Source: Subtercola boreus
GTDB taxonomy: Bacteria; Actinomycetota; Actinomycetes; Actinomycetales; Microbacteriaceae
NCBI RefSeq assembly: GCF_003399645.1
Contig: NZ_NBXD01000014.1
Coordinates: forward strand, 310,001-374,000
Direction: 5' to 3'
Length of the DNA stretch: 64,000 nt
The notes below the pieces were generated by a model. The model was not told where the DNA came from, ran no database searches, and worked only from the letters and a program-made list of their open reading frames with translations. Position numbers and translations under genes: made by a program. Numbering within the stretch: position 1 is the first letter of the stretch; every line of letters starts with the position of its first letter. Positions 44,527 to 52,222 of the stretch are shown in pieces.

Positions 44527-45978
44527 CTAGTTCGAGCTGAGCTTCTCGCGGAGGGCCGCGAGGGTCTCGTCGTCGGCGAGGGTACCCGCGCCGGCCGACT
44601 CGCTCGAGAACGTGGAACCGGCGGAGGCGGTCGAAGCGCCCTCGGTGATCTCCTCGTTCGAGGTCGCGACCTGCTTCTTGTGGGCCTCCCAGCGAGCCTG
44701 GGCTGCAGCGTAGTCCTGCTCCCACTTCTCGCGCTGGGTCTCGAAGCCCTCGCGCCACTCGTTGGTCTCCGGGTCGAACCCTTCGGGGTACTTGTAGTTG
44801 CCCTGGTCGTCGTACTCGGTGAGCATTCCGTACAGTGCCGGGTCGAACTCGGTACCTTCGGGGTCGACACCCTCGTTGGCCTGCTTGAGGCTCAGCGAGA
44901 TGCGGCGACGCTCGAGGTCGATGTCGATGACCTTGACGAAGACGTCGTCACCGACCGAGACGACCTGCTCGGCGAGCTCGACGTGCTTGCCCGACAGCTC
45001 AGAGATGTGCACGAGGCCCTCGATGCCCTCTGCGACGCGAACGAACGCACCGAAGGGGACGAGCTTGGTGACCTTGCCGGGCGCAACCTGGCCGATGGCG
45101 TGGGTGCGGGCGAAGACCTGCCACGGGTCTTCCTGCGTCGCCTTGAGCGACAGGGAGACGCGCTCGCGCTCGAGGTCGACCTCGAGGATCTCGACGGTGA
45201 CCTCCTGGCCCACCTCGACGACCTCTGAGGCGTGCTCGATGTGCTTCCACGAGAGCTCGGAGACGTGAACCAGACCGTCGACGCCGCCGAGGTCGACGAA
45301 CGCACCGAAGTTGACGATCGACGAGACGACGCCCTTGCGGACCTGGCCCTTCTGGAGGTTGTTCAGGAACGTGGTGCGGCTCTCCGACTGCGTCTGCTCG
45401 AGCAGCGCGCGGCGGCTCAGAACGACGTTGTTGCGGTTCTTGTCGAGCTCGAGGATCTTCGCTTCGATCTCCTGGCCGAGGTACGGCGTGAGGTCACGAA
45501 CGCGGCGCAGCTCGATGAGCGAGGCCGGCAGGAAGCCACGGAGGCCGATGTCGACGATGAGGCCACCCTTGACGACCTCGATGACCGAACCGGTGACAAC
45601 ACCGTCGGCATCTTTGATCTTCTCGACGTCGCCCCATGCACGCTCGTACTGAGCGCGCTTCTTCGACAGGATGAGACGGCCTTCTTTGTCTTCCTTCTGG
45701 AGGACCAGGGCCTCGACCAGGTCGCCGACCTGGACGACCTCTGTCGGGTCTACATCGTGCTTGATAGAGAGTTCGCGGGAGGGAATGACGCCCTCGGTCT
45801 TGTAACCGACATCGAGGAGGACCTCGTCGCGGTCAATCTTTACAACGGTGCCTTCGATGAGGTCTCCGTCGTTGAAGAACTTCAGTGTCTTCTCGACCGC
45901 GGCAAGGAAGTCTTCGGCAGACCCGATGTCGTTGACGGCGACCTGCTTGGGTGCCCTGTCGGTCGTTGTGATTGTCAT
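44527..45978 (-). CDS. rpsA: 30S ribosomal protein S1
   Basis: 483 residues with four S1 RNA-binding domains, starting near residues 35 (GDLIEGTVVKIDRDEVLLDVGYKTEGVIP), 122, 206 (GQVRKGVVSSIVNFGAFVDLGGVDGLVHVSELS) and 293, then an acidic/Ser-rich tail of about 90 residues. This four-domain form is usual in actinobacteria. The start is ATG 45978 with GGAG 11 nt upstream. The longer upstream frame is not conserved. Confidence 0.96.
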   Translation of the reverse strand: MTITTTDRAPKQVAVNDIGSAEDFLAAVEKTLKFFNDGDLIEGTVVKIDRDEVLLDVGYKTEGVIPSRELSIKHDVDPTEVVQVGDLVEALVLQKEDKEGRLILSKKRAQYERAWGDVEKIKDADGVVTGSVIEVVKGGLIVDIGLRGFLPASLIELRRVRDLTPYLGQEIEAKILELDKNRNNVVLSRRALLEQTQSESRTTFLNNLQKGQVRKGVVSSIVNFGAFVDLGGVDGLVHVSELSWKHIEHASEVVEVGQEVTVEILEVDLERERVSLSLKATQEDPWQVFARTHAIGQVAPGKVTKLVPFGAFVRVAEGIEGLVHISELSGKHVELAEQVVSVGDDVFVKVIDIDLERRRISLSLKQANEGVDPEGTEFDPALYGMLTEYDDQGNYKYPEGFDPETNEWREGFETQREKWEQDYAAAQARWEAHKKQVATSNEEITEGASTASAGSTFSSESAGAGTLADDETLAALREKLSSN

Positions 45979-46155
45979 GTAGTAGTAGCTCCAGTATGGA
46001 CATGTATCAGGCAGCGCAGCAGGGTGCTCGGTCAGGATCGAGGGAGGATCTTCGCCGCGCGGCGAATGGGTTGTCGACGCAAATTGCGCCATGTAATCTT
46101 AGCCCCGCGAAATGGGCTGCGGCAACCACGCCTCAGCGCCGACGACTCCGGGCCG

Positions 46156-46850
46156 TCAGCACAGAGCAGCTACCCACTGCTCATCGATCAGCGATGCCTC
46201 CCGGGCCCACTGAACGGGGCCTCCGGTCGATGGCCAGCACCAGGTGGCATGCTGCGATCGGGATGTCAGCCGCTCGGCCAGGGACCGACCCGCGGACGCG
46301 ACGGCCTTCCCACGTTTCGAAGCCTCGGGAGTCAGATACCGCATCAAGTTCTCGTATTCCGCGACGCTCCGCAGACACTGCTTCTCCTCTTGGTCTGTAT
46401 CCCTGCGGGACAGTAGGCAAAACGAGGGCGGCGTCCCTTCCTTCAGGGCTGCGATGAGCCGATCGTGGCCGTCGAGGATGACATAGGAAAGGAGCCCGCT
46501 CACCCACCAGAGCAGCACAGGAGGCAGAACGTTTTCGCGGGCGAGGCGCCGAAAGGCCCTGACCCGAGCGGAATCGACCGGCGAGAACGACCTGAGCGGC
46601 ACAATCGACGCGTCGTCGGACGATGCCATCCGATGGAGAACTCCTGTCTGGGCGTCGGATGCTCGCCGGTTGGCAGCCCTACCGTCAGCTGGGCAATGCG
46701 GTGCGCTGAGATCCGGTCCGACACCGAACGATCGACAAACCAGGCACCATCATGCAGTACCCATTGGCCGTCGTGGACGGGACTCGTCGTGCTCTCCATC
46801 AAGTGACTCCGGAACCTGTGCATCCAACGCGCGGAGGACGATCTCCCCCC
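46156..46850 (-). pseudogene. Frameshifted hypothetical gene
   Basis: Two overlapping minus-strand frames seem to be parts of one protein. The upstream frame reads DGQWVLHDGAWFVDRS, then SDRISAHRIAQLTVGLP and EFSIGWHR. The downstream frame (from about 46629) continues MASSDDASIVPLRSFSPVDSARVRAFRRLA, then LPPVLLWWVSGLLSYVILDGHDRLIAALKEG, ending at 46156. VILDGHDRLIAA resembles ParB-like/DUF sequence. Moving from the first to the second frame needs loss of 1 nt or gain of 2 near 46620. Further upstream a third frame looks coding in places (CGTKWGEIVLRALDAQ), so more damage is likely. Function unknown. Confidence 0.45.
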
Positions 46851-47134
46851 ACTTGGTTCCACAGTGCGCCGGGCCACGTCTGCCGTGATCGGAGGCATCA
46901 CCCCCGGGCTTGAGCTCCCAGCCACCAATACTCTCGCACCATAATGGCCCGACTCTAGGAAGCAGAACGCCAACGGCCGTCCCACCGCGGACATGGTGAT
47001 TCTGTGCGCATCGGCATACGTGACGATCAGCGAGGGACGAGGCGTCCCCGAAACCTGGAAGCAAGATCGATGTGTCAGCGGCATCCTGTGAAGCTGACAG
47101 TGCTGGTTAGTTGACTCAAGCTCACCTCCGTTGT

Positions 47135-48811
47135 TCAGCGCTGCATCGCGGAGACGAGAGTGTCGAGGCGCACTCCCCCGAGGTCGAGCGCGCGACGGTG
47201 GAACTCCCGGATGTCGAACGCGGAACCCTGGCGGGCGCGCTGGTCGTCGCGCAGCTGCTCCCAGATGCGCTGCCCCACCTTGTAGGAGGGCGCCTGCCCC
47301 GGCCAGCCGAGGTAGCGGTTCACCTCGAAGCGGATGAAGCCGTCGTTCATGTTGACGTTCTCCCGCAGGAATTCGAGGGCGTACTCCGCATCCCAGACGC
47401 CGGTGCCGTCAAGGCGCGGCTTGCCGAGGTGCACGCCGATGTCGAGCACGACGCGGGCCGCGCGCATGCGCTGGCCGTCGAGCATCCCGAGCCGGTCGGC
47501 GGGGTCGTCGAGGTAGCCGAGCTCCTCCATCAGTCGTTCGGCGTAGAGCGCCCAACCCTCGGCGTGGCCCGAGGTGCCGGCGAGCTGGCGGCGCCACGTG
47601 TTGAGCTTCGAGCGGTTGTAGACGGCCTGGCCGATCTGCAAGTGGTGGCCGGGGACGCCCTCGTGGTAGACCGTGGTCAGCTCGCGCCAGGTGTCGAACT
47701 CGGTGACGCCCGTGGGTACCGACCACCACATGCGCCCGGGCCGGGAGAAGTCGTCGGTGGGACCGGTGTAGTAGATGCCGCCCTCGTCGGTGGGCGCGAT
47801 CATGCACTCGATGGTCTTGATCTCGTCGGGAATGTCGAACTGGCTCGCCGACAGCTCCTCGACGGCACGGTTCGAGGTCTCCTGCATCCACCGCTGCAGC
47901 GCGGCCGTGCCGAAGAGCTTGTGCGCCGGATCGGCGTCGAGGTGCGCAATCGCCTCGCGGACGGATGCCCCGGGGAGGATCTCGCGGGCGATCGACTCCT
48001 GCTCGCCCACCATGCGGGCCAGCTCGGCGACGCCCCACTCGTAGGTCTCGTCGAGGTCGACCGTCGCCCCGAGGAATTTGCGCGACTCGAGGGCGTAGAG
48101 CTCGCGGCCCACCCCGTCGACCTCCGACGCCGCGGGCATCAGCTCGTCGGCGAGGAAGGATGCCAGACGTTCGTAGGCTGCAGACGCGACCCCTGCGCCC
48201 GCACGAAGCTGCTTCGAGAGTGCGTCGGCAAGATCATCCGGAGAACGGACCAGCTCACCGAAGAACCCGGTCTCGCCCACGTTCTTCTCCGCCTGCAGCA
48301 GCACCTCGTGAACCTGGCGACGGGCCGGCACGACACCCTCGCGGATACCCTGCCGCAGGGTCTCGATGTAGCCGTCGATCGCGGTGCCCACGCCGGCCAG
48401 ACGCAGGCCGACGACCTCCCAGTCGTCGACGGTTTCGGTGGGCATGAGGTCGTAGACCTCACGGATCTGCTGCGAGGGCGACTCGATGACGTTCAGGTCG
48501 CGCAGGTGCAGCCGTGCGTCTGAGCTCTCGAGCATGAGGCGCAGTTCGCTGCGGAGGTCGGTGCGGGTGACCGCGTCCACCTCGTCTGCCGGGGTGGCTG
48601 CGTCGAGGTCGGCCAGGGTGCTCCGCACCGCGGCGACATAGCTCTCGTGCCCCGCGGGTGAATAGTCGCCATAGCGGTCGTTCGCCTCGTTGCGGCCGAT
48701 GTAGGTGCCGACGGCCGGTTCCAGGTCGACGAGGGTGTCAACCCAGCGTTCGGCGATGCGGTCGACGGCTGTCGGGGTGCGGGGTACGTCTTCAGACGTG
48801 GAACTGGTCAT
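47135..48811 (-). CDS. DUF885 family protein (putative metallopeptidase)
   Basis: 558 residues. DUF885 proteins are soluble, largely helical and metallopeptidase-like. The metal-site motif is TVYHEGVPGHHLQIGQ near residue 385, with the downstream glutamate region GHAEGWALYAERLMEELG. The C-terminal GWPGQAPSYKVGQRIW and DIREFHRRALDLGGV are typical. There is no signal peptide. The start ATG 48811 lies 6 nt after TAGTCT. Substrate unknown. Confidence 0.88.
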   Translation of the reverse strand: MTSSTSEDVPRTPTAVDRIAERWVDTLVDLEPAVGTYIGRNEANDRYGDYSPAGHESYVAAVRSTLADLDAATPADEVDAVTRTDLRSELRLMLESSDARLHLRDLNVIESPSQQIREVYDLMPTETVDDWEVVGLRLAGVGTAIDGYIETLRQGIREGVVPARRQVHEVLLQAEKNVGETGFFGELVRSPDDLADALSKQLRAGAGVASAAYERLASFLADELMPAASEVDGVGRELYALESRKFLGATVDLDETYEWGVAELARMVGEQESIAREILPGASVREAIAHLDADPAHKLFGTAALQRWMQETSNRAVEELSASQFDIPDEIKTIECMIAPTDEGGIYYTGPTDDFSRPGRMWWSVPTGVTEFDTWRELTTVYHEGVPGHHLQIGQAVYNRSKLNTWRRQLAGTSGHAEGWALYAERLMEELGYLDDPADRLGMLDGQRMRAARVVLDIGVHLGKPRLDGTGVWDAEYALEFLRENVNMNDGFIRFEVNRYLGWPGQAPSYKVGQRIWEQLRDDQRARQGSAFDIREFHRRALDLGGVRLDTLVSAMQR

Positions 48812-48817
48812 CCACTC

Positions 48818-48823
48818 AGACTA
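48818..48823 (-). promoter_or_regulatory. Putative -10 box (TAGTCT), leaderless start
   Basis: TAGTCT, 6 nt, ATG 48811 of the DUF885 gene on the minus strand. Confidence 0.55.
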
Positions 48824-48853
48824 TGCCCGCCCCCCGACACGCGCCGAAGAGGG

Positions 48854-49087
48854 TCAGTGCGGGTGTGAGGCGGGCTTCGGATGACCGGGGATCGAGTCTC
48901 CGCTGAGGTTCAGTTCTGACGGGTCGACCTCGATGTCGCCGACGTCGTCGGGACCGCCGGTGCCGGGCAGCACCTCGACGTCGGAGACGTTCGTGTCGTC
49001 GTCGATGGCGTCGCTGGCGGTGACGGGTTCGTTCTGCAGGATCTCGGTGTCTGCTTCGCTTCCGGGCATGTCTTTTTCGTTTGTCAT
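48854..49087 (-). CDS. Small acidic protein
   Basis: 77 residues, rich in Asp, Glu, Ser and Pro, without hydrophobic segments (SDAIDDDTNVSDVEVLPGTGG). It is probably disordered and cytosolic. No family recognised. It is supported by its own start arrangement (TAGCGT 6 nt before the ATG) and high third-position GC. It lies 30 nt upstream of the DUF885 promoter. Confidence 0.6.
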   Translation of the reverse strand: MTNEKDMPGSEADTEILQNEPVTASDAIDDDTNVSDVEVLPGTGGPDDVGDIEVDPSELNLSGDSIPGHPKPASHPH

Positions 49088-49093
49088 ACTCCG

Positions 49094-49099
49094 ACGCTA
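49094..49099 (-). promoter_or_regulatory. Putative -10 box (TAGCGT), leaderless start
   Basis: TAGCGT, 6 nt, ATG 49087. The intervening CGGAGT also resembles a very close Shine-Dalgarno. Confidence 0.45.
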
Positions 49100-49159
49100 C
49101 GCACGGCACCGGTGTATTGCCATCATCGGGCAGCATGTCGCGGATGGCTTGACAAGCGG

Positions 49160-49188
49160 TTGTAGCGCTTTCCCCACCGGCGGATACT
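49160..49188 (+). promoter_or_regulatory. Putative promoter of the DUF3140 gene
   Basis: TTGTAG, 17 nt, GATACT, then 6 nt and ATG 49195. The -10 box departs from TANNNT at its first base only. Confidence 0.45.
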
Positions 49189-49194
49189 GCTGGA

Positions 49195-49536
49195 ATGGCT
49201 GAACACGATGACTCGGGCGACAGGGCGACGCTCAGAGATTTTCACTCCGTTGTGAACATGACGGCGTCGCAACTGGAGAAATGGTTGCAGACCGAGGATT
49301 CGAAAGCCGTGGGCCAGAAGAAGGACTCGAATGAGTCGGTCGGGCACCGGAGTGGGCGTCACATCATCACGCTGCTGCACAAGAAGCAGGCCGAGTTCAC
49401 CGCGGCCGACTACGAACACATGGAGAAGGTGGTGGGCTACGTGCACCGCCATCTGAAGCAGCGGCCCGACGGCGATATCACCGACACCCGCTGGAGATTC
49501 TCCCTCATGAACTGGGGCCACGATCCGCTGAAATAA
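49195..49536 (+). CDS. DUF3140 protein
   Basis: 113 residues. It matches DUF3140: NMTASQLEKWLQTEDSKAVGQKK, SVGHRSGRHIITLLHKKQAEFTAADYEHM, then KVVGYVHRHLKQRPDGDITDTRWRFSLMNWGHDPLK. The family is small, cytosolic and of unknown function, often annotated from actinobacteria as DNA-binding without proof. It is a single gene upstream of the mutasome operon. Confidence 0.85.
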   Translation: MAEHDDSGDRATLRDFHSVVNMTASQLEKWLQTEDSKAVGQKKDSNESVGHRSGRHIITLLHKKQAEFTAADYEHMEKVVGYVHRHLKQRPDGDITDTRWRFSLMNWGHDPLK

Positions 49537-49628
49537 GGGGATGTCAGGGGTCTCTGGCACTGTCTGAATCAGCTCTGCGCGCTGCTTCCGACGGCTCTCG
49601 GATGTCGGGTTCGAACGCTTTCGAGCGG

Positions 49629-49657
49629 TTGACTTATTCGAACATATGTTCGAATAT
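49629..49657 (+). promoter_or_regulatory. SOS promoter with LexA box for imuA'-imuB-dnaE2
   Basis: TTGACT (49629-49634), 17 nt, GAATAT (49652-49657), then 6 nt and GTG 49664. The perfect palindrome TCGAACATATGTTCGA occupies 49638-49653 and extends further on both sides. It equals the mycobacterial LexA consensus and fills the spacer, so LexA binding must block RNA polymerase. Confidence 0.88.
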
Positions 49658-49663
49658 TGGGGG

Positions 49664-50440
49664 GTGTCCGAACCCGCTGTTCTCCTCGCCGATGCCGCCC
49701 CCGCGGCTCCTTCGGTGCGCGATCTGCAGGAGCGCATCCGGCAGATGCAGACGACGAAGCTCGAGACCCGCAGCCTACAGACGTCACCTGCACTCGCGCC
49801 CCTGCTGCCCGGCGGAGCGCTGAAGGCGGGCTCCGCCTATTCGGTCGAGGGCTCCAACGCCCTGGTGATGGCCCTGATGGCCGGCCCCTCGGCGGCCGGG
49901 GCCTGGTGCGGGGTGGTCGGCCTGCCCGACTTCGGGGCGGAGGCGGCCAGCCGGTCGGGGGTCGACCTCGAACGGCTGGTGTTCGTGCCGCACCCAGGCG
50001 ACCAGTGGCTGACGGTCGTCTCGGCCATCATCGACGTGGTGACGGTGGTGGTCACCGTGGCTCCCCCGCGGCTCGGCGACGCTCTCGCCGCCCGGCTCGC
50101 GGCACGCATCCGCCAGCGAGAGGCGACGCTGATCGTGCTGGGGGGCTGGCCGCAGAGCGACGCGACACTGCGCATCACCGAGAGCACGTGGGGTGGCATC
50201 GGTGAGGGCCACGGGCATCTCGCGAGCCGCCAGGTGACGGTGAACGCCGTGGGCAAGGGTTTCATGGGCCAGAAGCGCTCGGCGCGGCTCTGGCTGCCCG
50301 ACGCGTCGGAGCAGGTGCGGGCGGTGGAGCCTGCGGCTGTGCCTGGTGCCGTGCCTGCTGCTGTGGTCGCGCCGGTGCGGGTGCCTCGCGGTTGGGGCGC
50401 GGGACGCGTCTTCGCCGACGCCCAAGAACTGGCGGGCTGA
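49664..50440 (+). CDS. imuA': ImuA' mutasome accessory protein (RecA-like)
   Basis: 258 residues. A degenerate RecA-like fold is seen: ALAPLLPGGALKAGSAYSVEGSNALVMALMAGP in place of a classic P-loop, and FVPHPGDQWLTVVSAIIDVVTVVV. In mycobacteria ImuA' works with ImuB and DnaE2 in damage tolerance and induced mutation. An ATG at 49646 lies within the LexA box, upstream of the predicted transcription start; GTG 49664 is therefore the start. The C-terminus has an Ala/Val/Pro repeat. It is 2 nt from imuB. Confidence 0.85.
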   Translation: MSEPAVLLADAAPAAPSVRDLQERIRQMQTTKLETRSLQTSPALAPLLPGGALKAGSAYSVEGSNALVMALMAGPSAAGAWCGVVGLPDFGAEAASRSGVDLERLVFVPHPGDQWLTVVSAIIDVVTVVVTVAPPRLGDALAARLAARIRQREATLIVLGGWPQSDATLRITESTWGGIGEGHGHLASRQVTVNAVGKGFMGQKRSARLWLPDASEQVRAVEPAAVPGAVPAAVVAPVRVPRGWGAGRVFADAQELAG

Positions 50441-50442
50441 CG

Positions 50443-52110
50443 ATGACCCTCATCGAGAACACCGCGGTGCGGCACAGCCAGGCCACCCGCACGATGGTGC
50501 TCTGGTGCCCCGACTGGCCGGTGCGCGCGCTGGCGCAGTTCGAGGGCATCCCCGTCGAGGAACGCATCGCCCTCGTCGAACACGGGGTGGTCTTCGCCTG
50601 CTCCGCCTCCGCGCGGGCGGAGGGCGTGCGGCGGGGCCAGCGCATCCGCGAGGCGCAGGCGGCCTGCGTCGACCTGATGGCGTTCGACTACGACCCTGCG
50701 CTCGACTACCGGAGCTTCGAGCCCGTCGCCCTGGCCGTCGAGGAGCTGATGCCCGGGGTGCAGCTGCTGCGGCCCGGAATGTGCGCGCTGGCGGCCAGGG
50801 GCCCCGCTCGCTACTACGGTGGTGAGAGGGCGGCGGCAGGGGTGCTGCTCACCGCACTGGTGGGGCTGGGCGTGGAAGATGCCCGCATCACCGTCGCCGA
50901 CGGCCGGTTCGCCGCAGAACAGCTCGCCCGCATGCCCGGTGAGACCGGCATCCGCATCGTCGAAGCCGGAGGTTCGCCGCAGTTCCTCGCCGATCATCCC
51001 ATCGAAGCCGTCGGCGACTCGAACCTGTCGATGCTGCTGCGTCGGCTCGGGCTGACCACGCTCGGCTCGTTCGCCGCCCTCGACTTCCGAGACGTGCGTG
51101 CCCGCTTCGGCGAGACAGGTGTCTACGCCCACACGCTCGCCAGCGGTAGAGACGTGCGGCGGGTGGTTCCTCGTCTGCCCCCGCAGCTGCGCGACATCGA
51201 GGTGGCCTTCGAACCGCCGCTCGATCGTGTCGACCAGATCACCTTCGCCTTTCGAACGGCGGCGGAACGGTTCGTCGACGAACTCACCAGTGCGCTTCTG
51301 GTCTGCACGAGCATCCGGGTCGAACTGCACACCGACAATGGGCTGGTACACGATCGCGGGTGGGGGCATCCGCGGTGGTTCAGTGCGAACGATGTGCTCG
51401 ACCGCATCCGCTGGCAGGTGCAGGGGCGCACGGGTGCCGGCGCAGGAGCGCTCACCTCGGCGATCTCACGGGTGCGCGTGCTCCCTGAGGGGCTCGACTC
51501 GATCGGCAACTACGAGACAGGGCTCTGGGGCAGCACGCCCGACGACCGCATCCACCATGGGTTGTCGCGGGTGCAGAGCCTGCTCGGCCACGGCGCGGTC
51601 ATGACGGCGGTCATCGCCGGCGGGCGAGGCGTCGTGGAGCGACAGGTGATGATCCCGTGGGGTGATCCACGCGGCGGGGCCGGTGACGAGCATCCGTGGC
51701 CCGGCAGCATCCCCTTGCCGGCACCATCGACGGTGTTCGAGAAGCCGCGGGCCGTGACGGTGCAGGGTCACGATGGCGGGCCGGTCGACGTGACCGACCG
51801 CGGGTCGCTGACGTGCGTGCCGGCGCTGTTCGCGGTGAGTGATGCGGGTGCGGGTGTGGGTCGTGTTGCGGGCGCGGGCGGCATGGGTGGTGGTGCGGCG
51901 CACGGCGGCGGCGCGGGCGGGGGTCTCGCGGCGGTGGAGAGACAGCAACCCATTGCCGCGTGGGCGGGCCCCTGGCCGGTGTACGAGCGCTGGTGGGACC
52001 AGGCCGTCGCGCGGTCGTTCCACCGCTTCCAAGTGGTCGATGCCTCGGGTACGGCGTGGCTGCTCGCGCTGCACGAGCACGGCTGGTGGGCGGAGGCCCG
52101 CTATGACTGA
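50443..52110 (+). CDS. imuB: ImuB, inactive Y-family polymerase-like protein
   Basis: 555 residues. It is Y-family-like throughout, but the N-terminus reads MVLWCPDWPVRALAQFE where active enzymes have Asp-x-Asp, so the metal-binding carboxylates are lost, as is known for ImuB. It acts as an adaptor that binds the beta clamp, ImuA' and DnaE2. A Gly/Ala-rich insertion (GVGRVAGAGGMGGGAAHGGG) lies near residue 470. The C-terminus (QPIAAWAGPWPVYERWWD) is conserved. The ATG is 2 nt after the imuA' stop. Confidence 0.9.
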   Translation: MTLIENTAVRHSQATRTMVLWCPDWPVRALAQFEGIPVEERIALVEHGVVFACSASARAEGVRRGQRIREAQAACVDLMAFDYDPALDYRSFEPVALAVEELMPGVQLLRPGMCALAARGPARYYGGERAAAGVLLTALVGLGVEDARITVADGRFAAEQLARMPGETGIRIVEAGGSPQFLADHPIEAVGDSNLSMLLRRLGLTTLGSFAALDFRDVRARFGETGVYAHTLASGRDVRRVVPRLPPQLRDIEVAFEPPLDRVDQITFAFRTAAERFVDELTSALLVCTSIRVELHTDNGLVHDRGWGHPRWFSANDVLDRIRWQVQGRTGAGAGALTSAISRVRVLPEGLDSIGNYETGLWGSTPDDRIHHGLSRVQSLLGHGAVMTAVIAGGRGVVERQVMIPWGDPRGGAGDEHPWPGSIPLPAPSTVFEKPRAVTVQGHDGGPVDVTDRGSLTCVPALFAVSDAGAGVGRVAGAGGMGGGAAHGGGAGGGLAAVERQQPIAAWAGPWPVYERWWDQAVARSFHRFQVVDASGTAWLLALHEHGWWAEARYD

Positions 52111-52222
52111 GGGCACCTTGCCGGTGCGGCCAACCGCGCTCCCGGCATCCGGGCGGCGAGTCGCGCCCATCACCGCGCCCACTGCCGCGCTACCCACTTC
52201 ACCCGCGGCAGAGGAGCGCTGA
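52103..52222 (+). CDS. Possible 39-residue ORF bridging imuB and dnaE2
   Basis: The ATG at 52103 lies 5 bases before the imuB TGA in another frame, and its TGA at 52220-52222 overlaps the dnaE2 ATG as TGATG. The peptide is Pro/Ala/Thr-rich (MTEGTLPVRPTALPASGRR at its start). Without it, dnaE2 would lie 111 nt after imuB. It may couple translation through the gap. A chance frame in GC-rich DNA is the alternative. Confidence 0.35.
   Translation: MTEGTLPVRPTALPASGRRVAPITAPTAALPTSPAAEER

Noticed and set aside
49646-49663. ATG start of imuA' inside the LexA box
   Set aside because: The -10 box at 49652-49657 puts transcription start after this ATG. GTG 49664 fits the N6 spacing.
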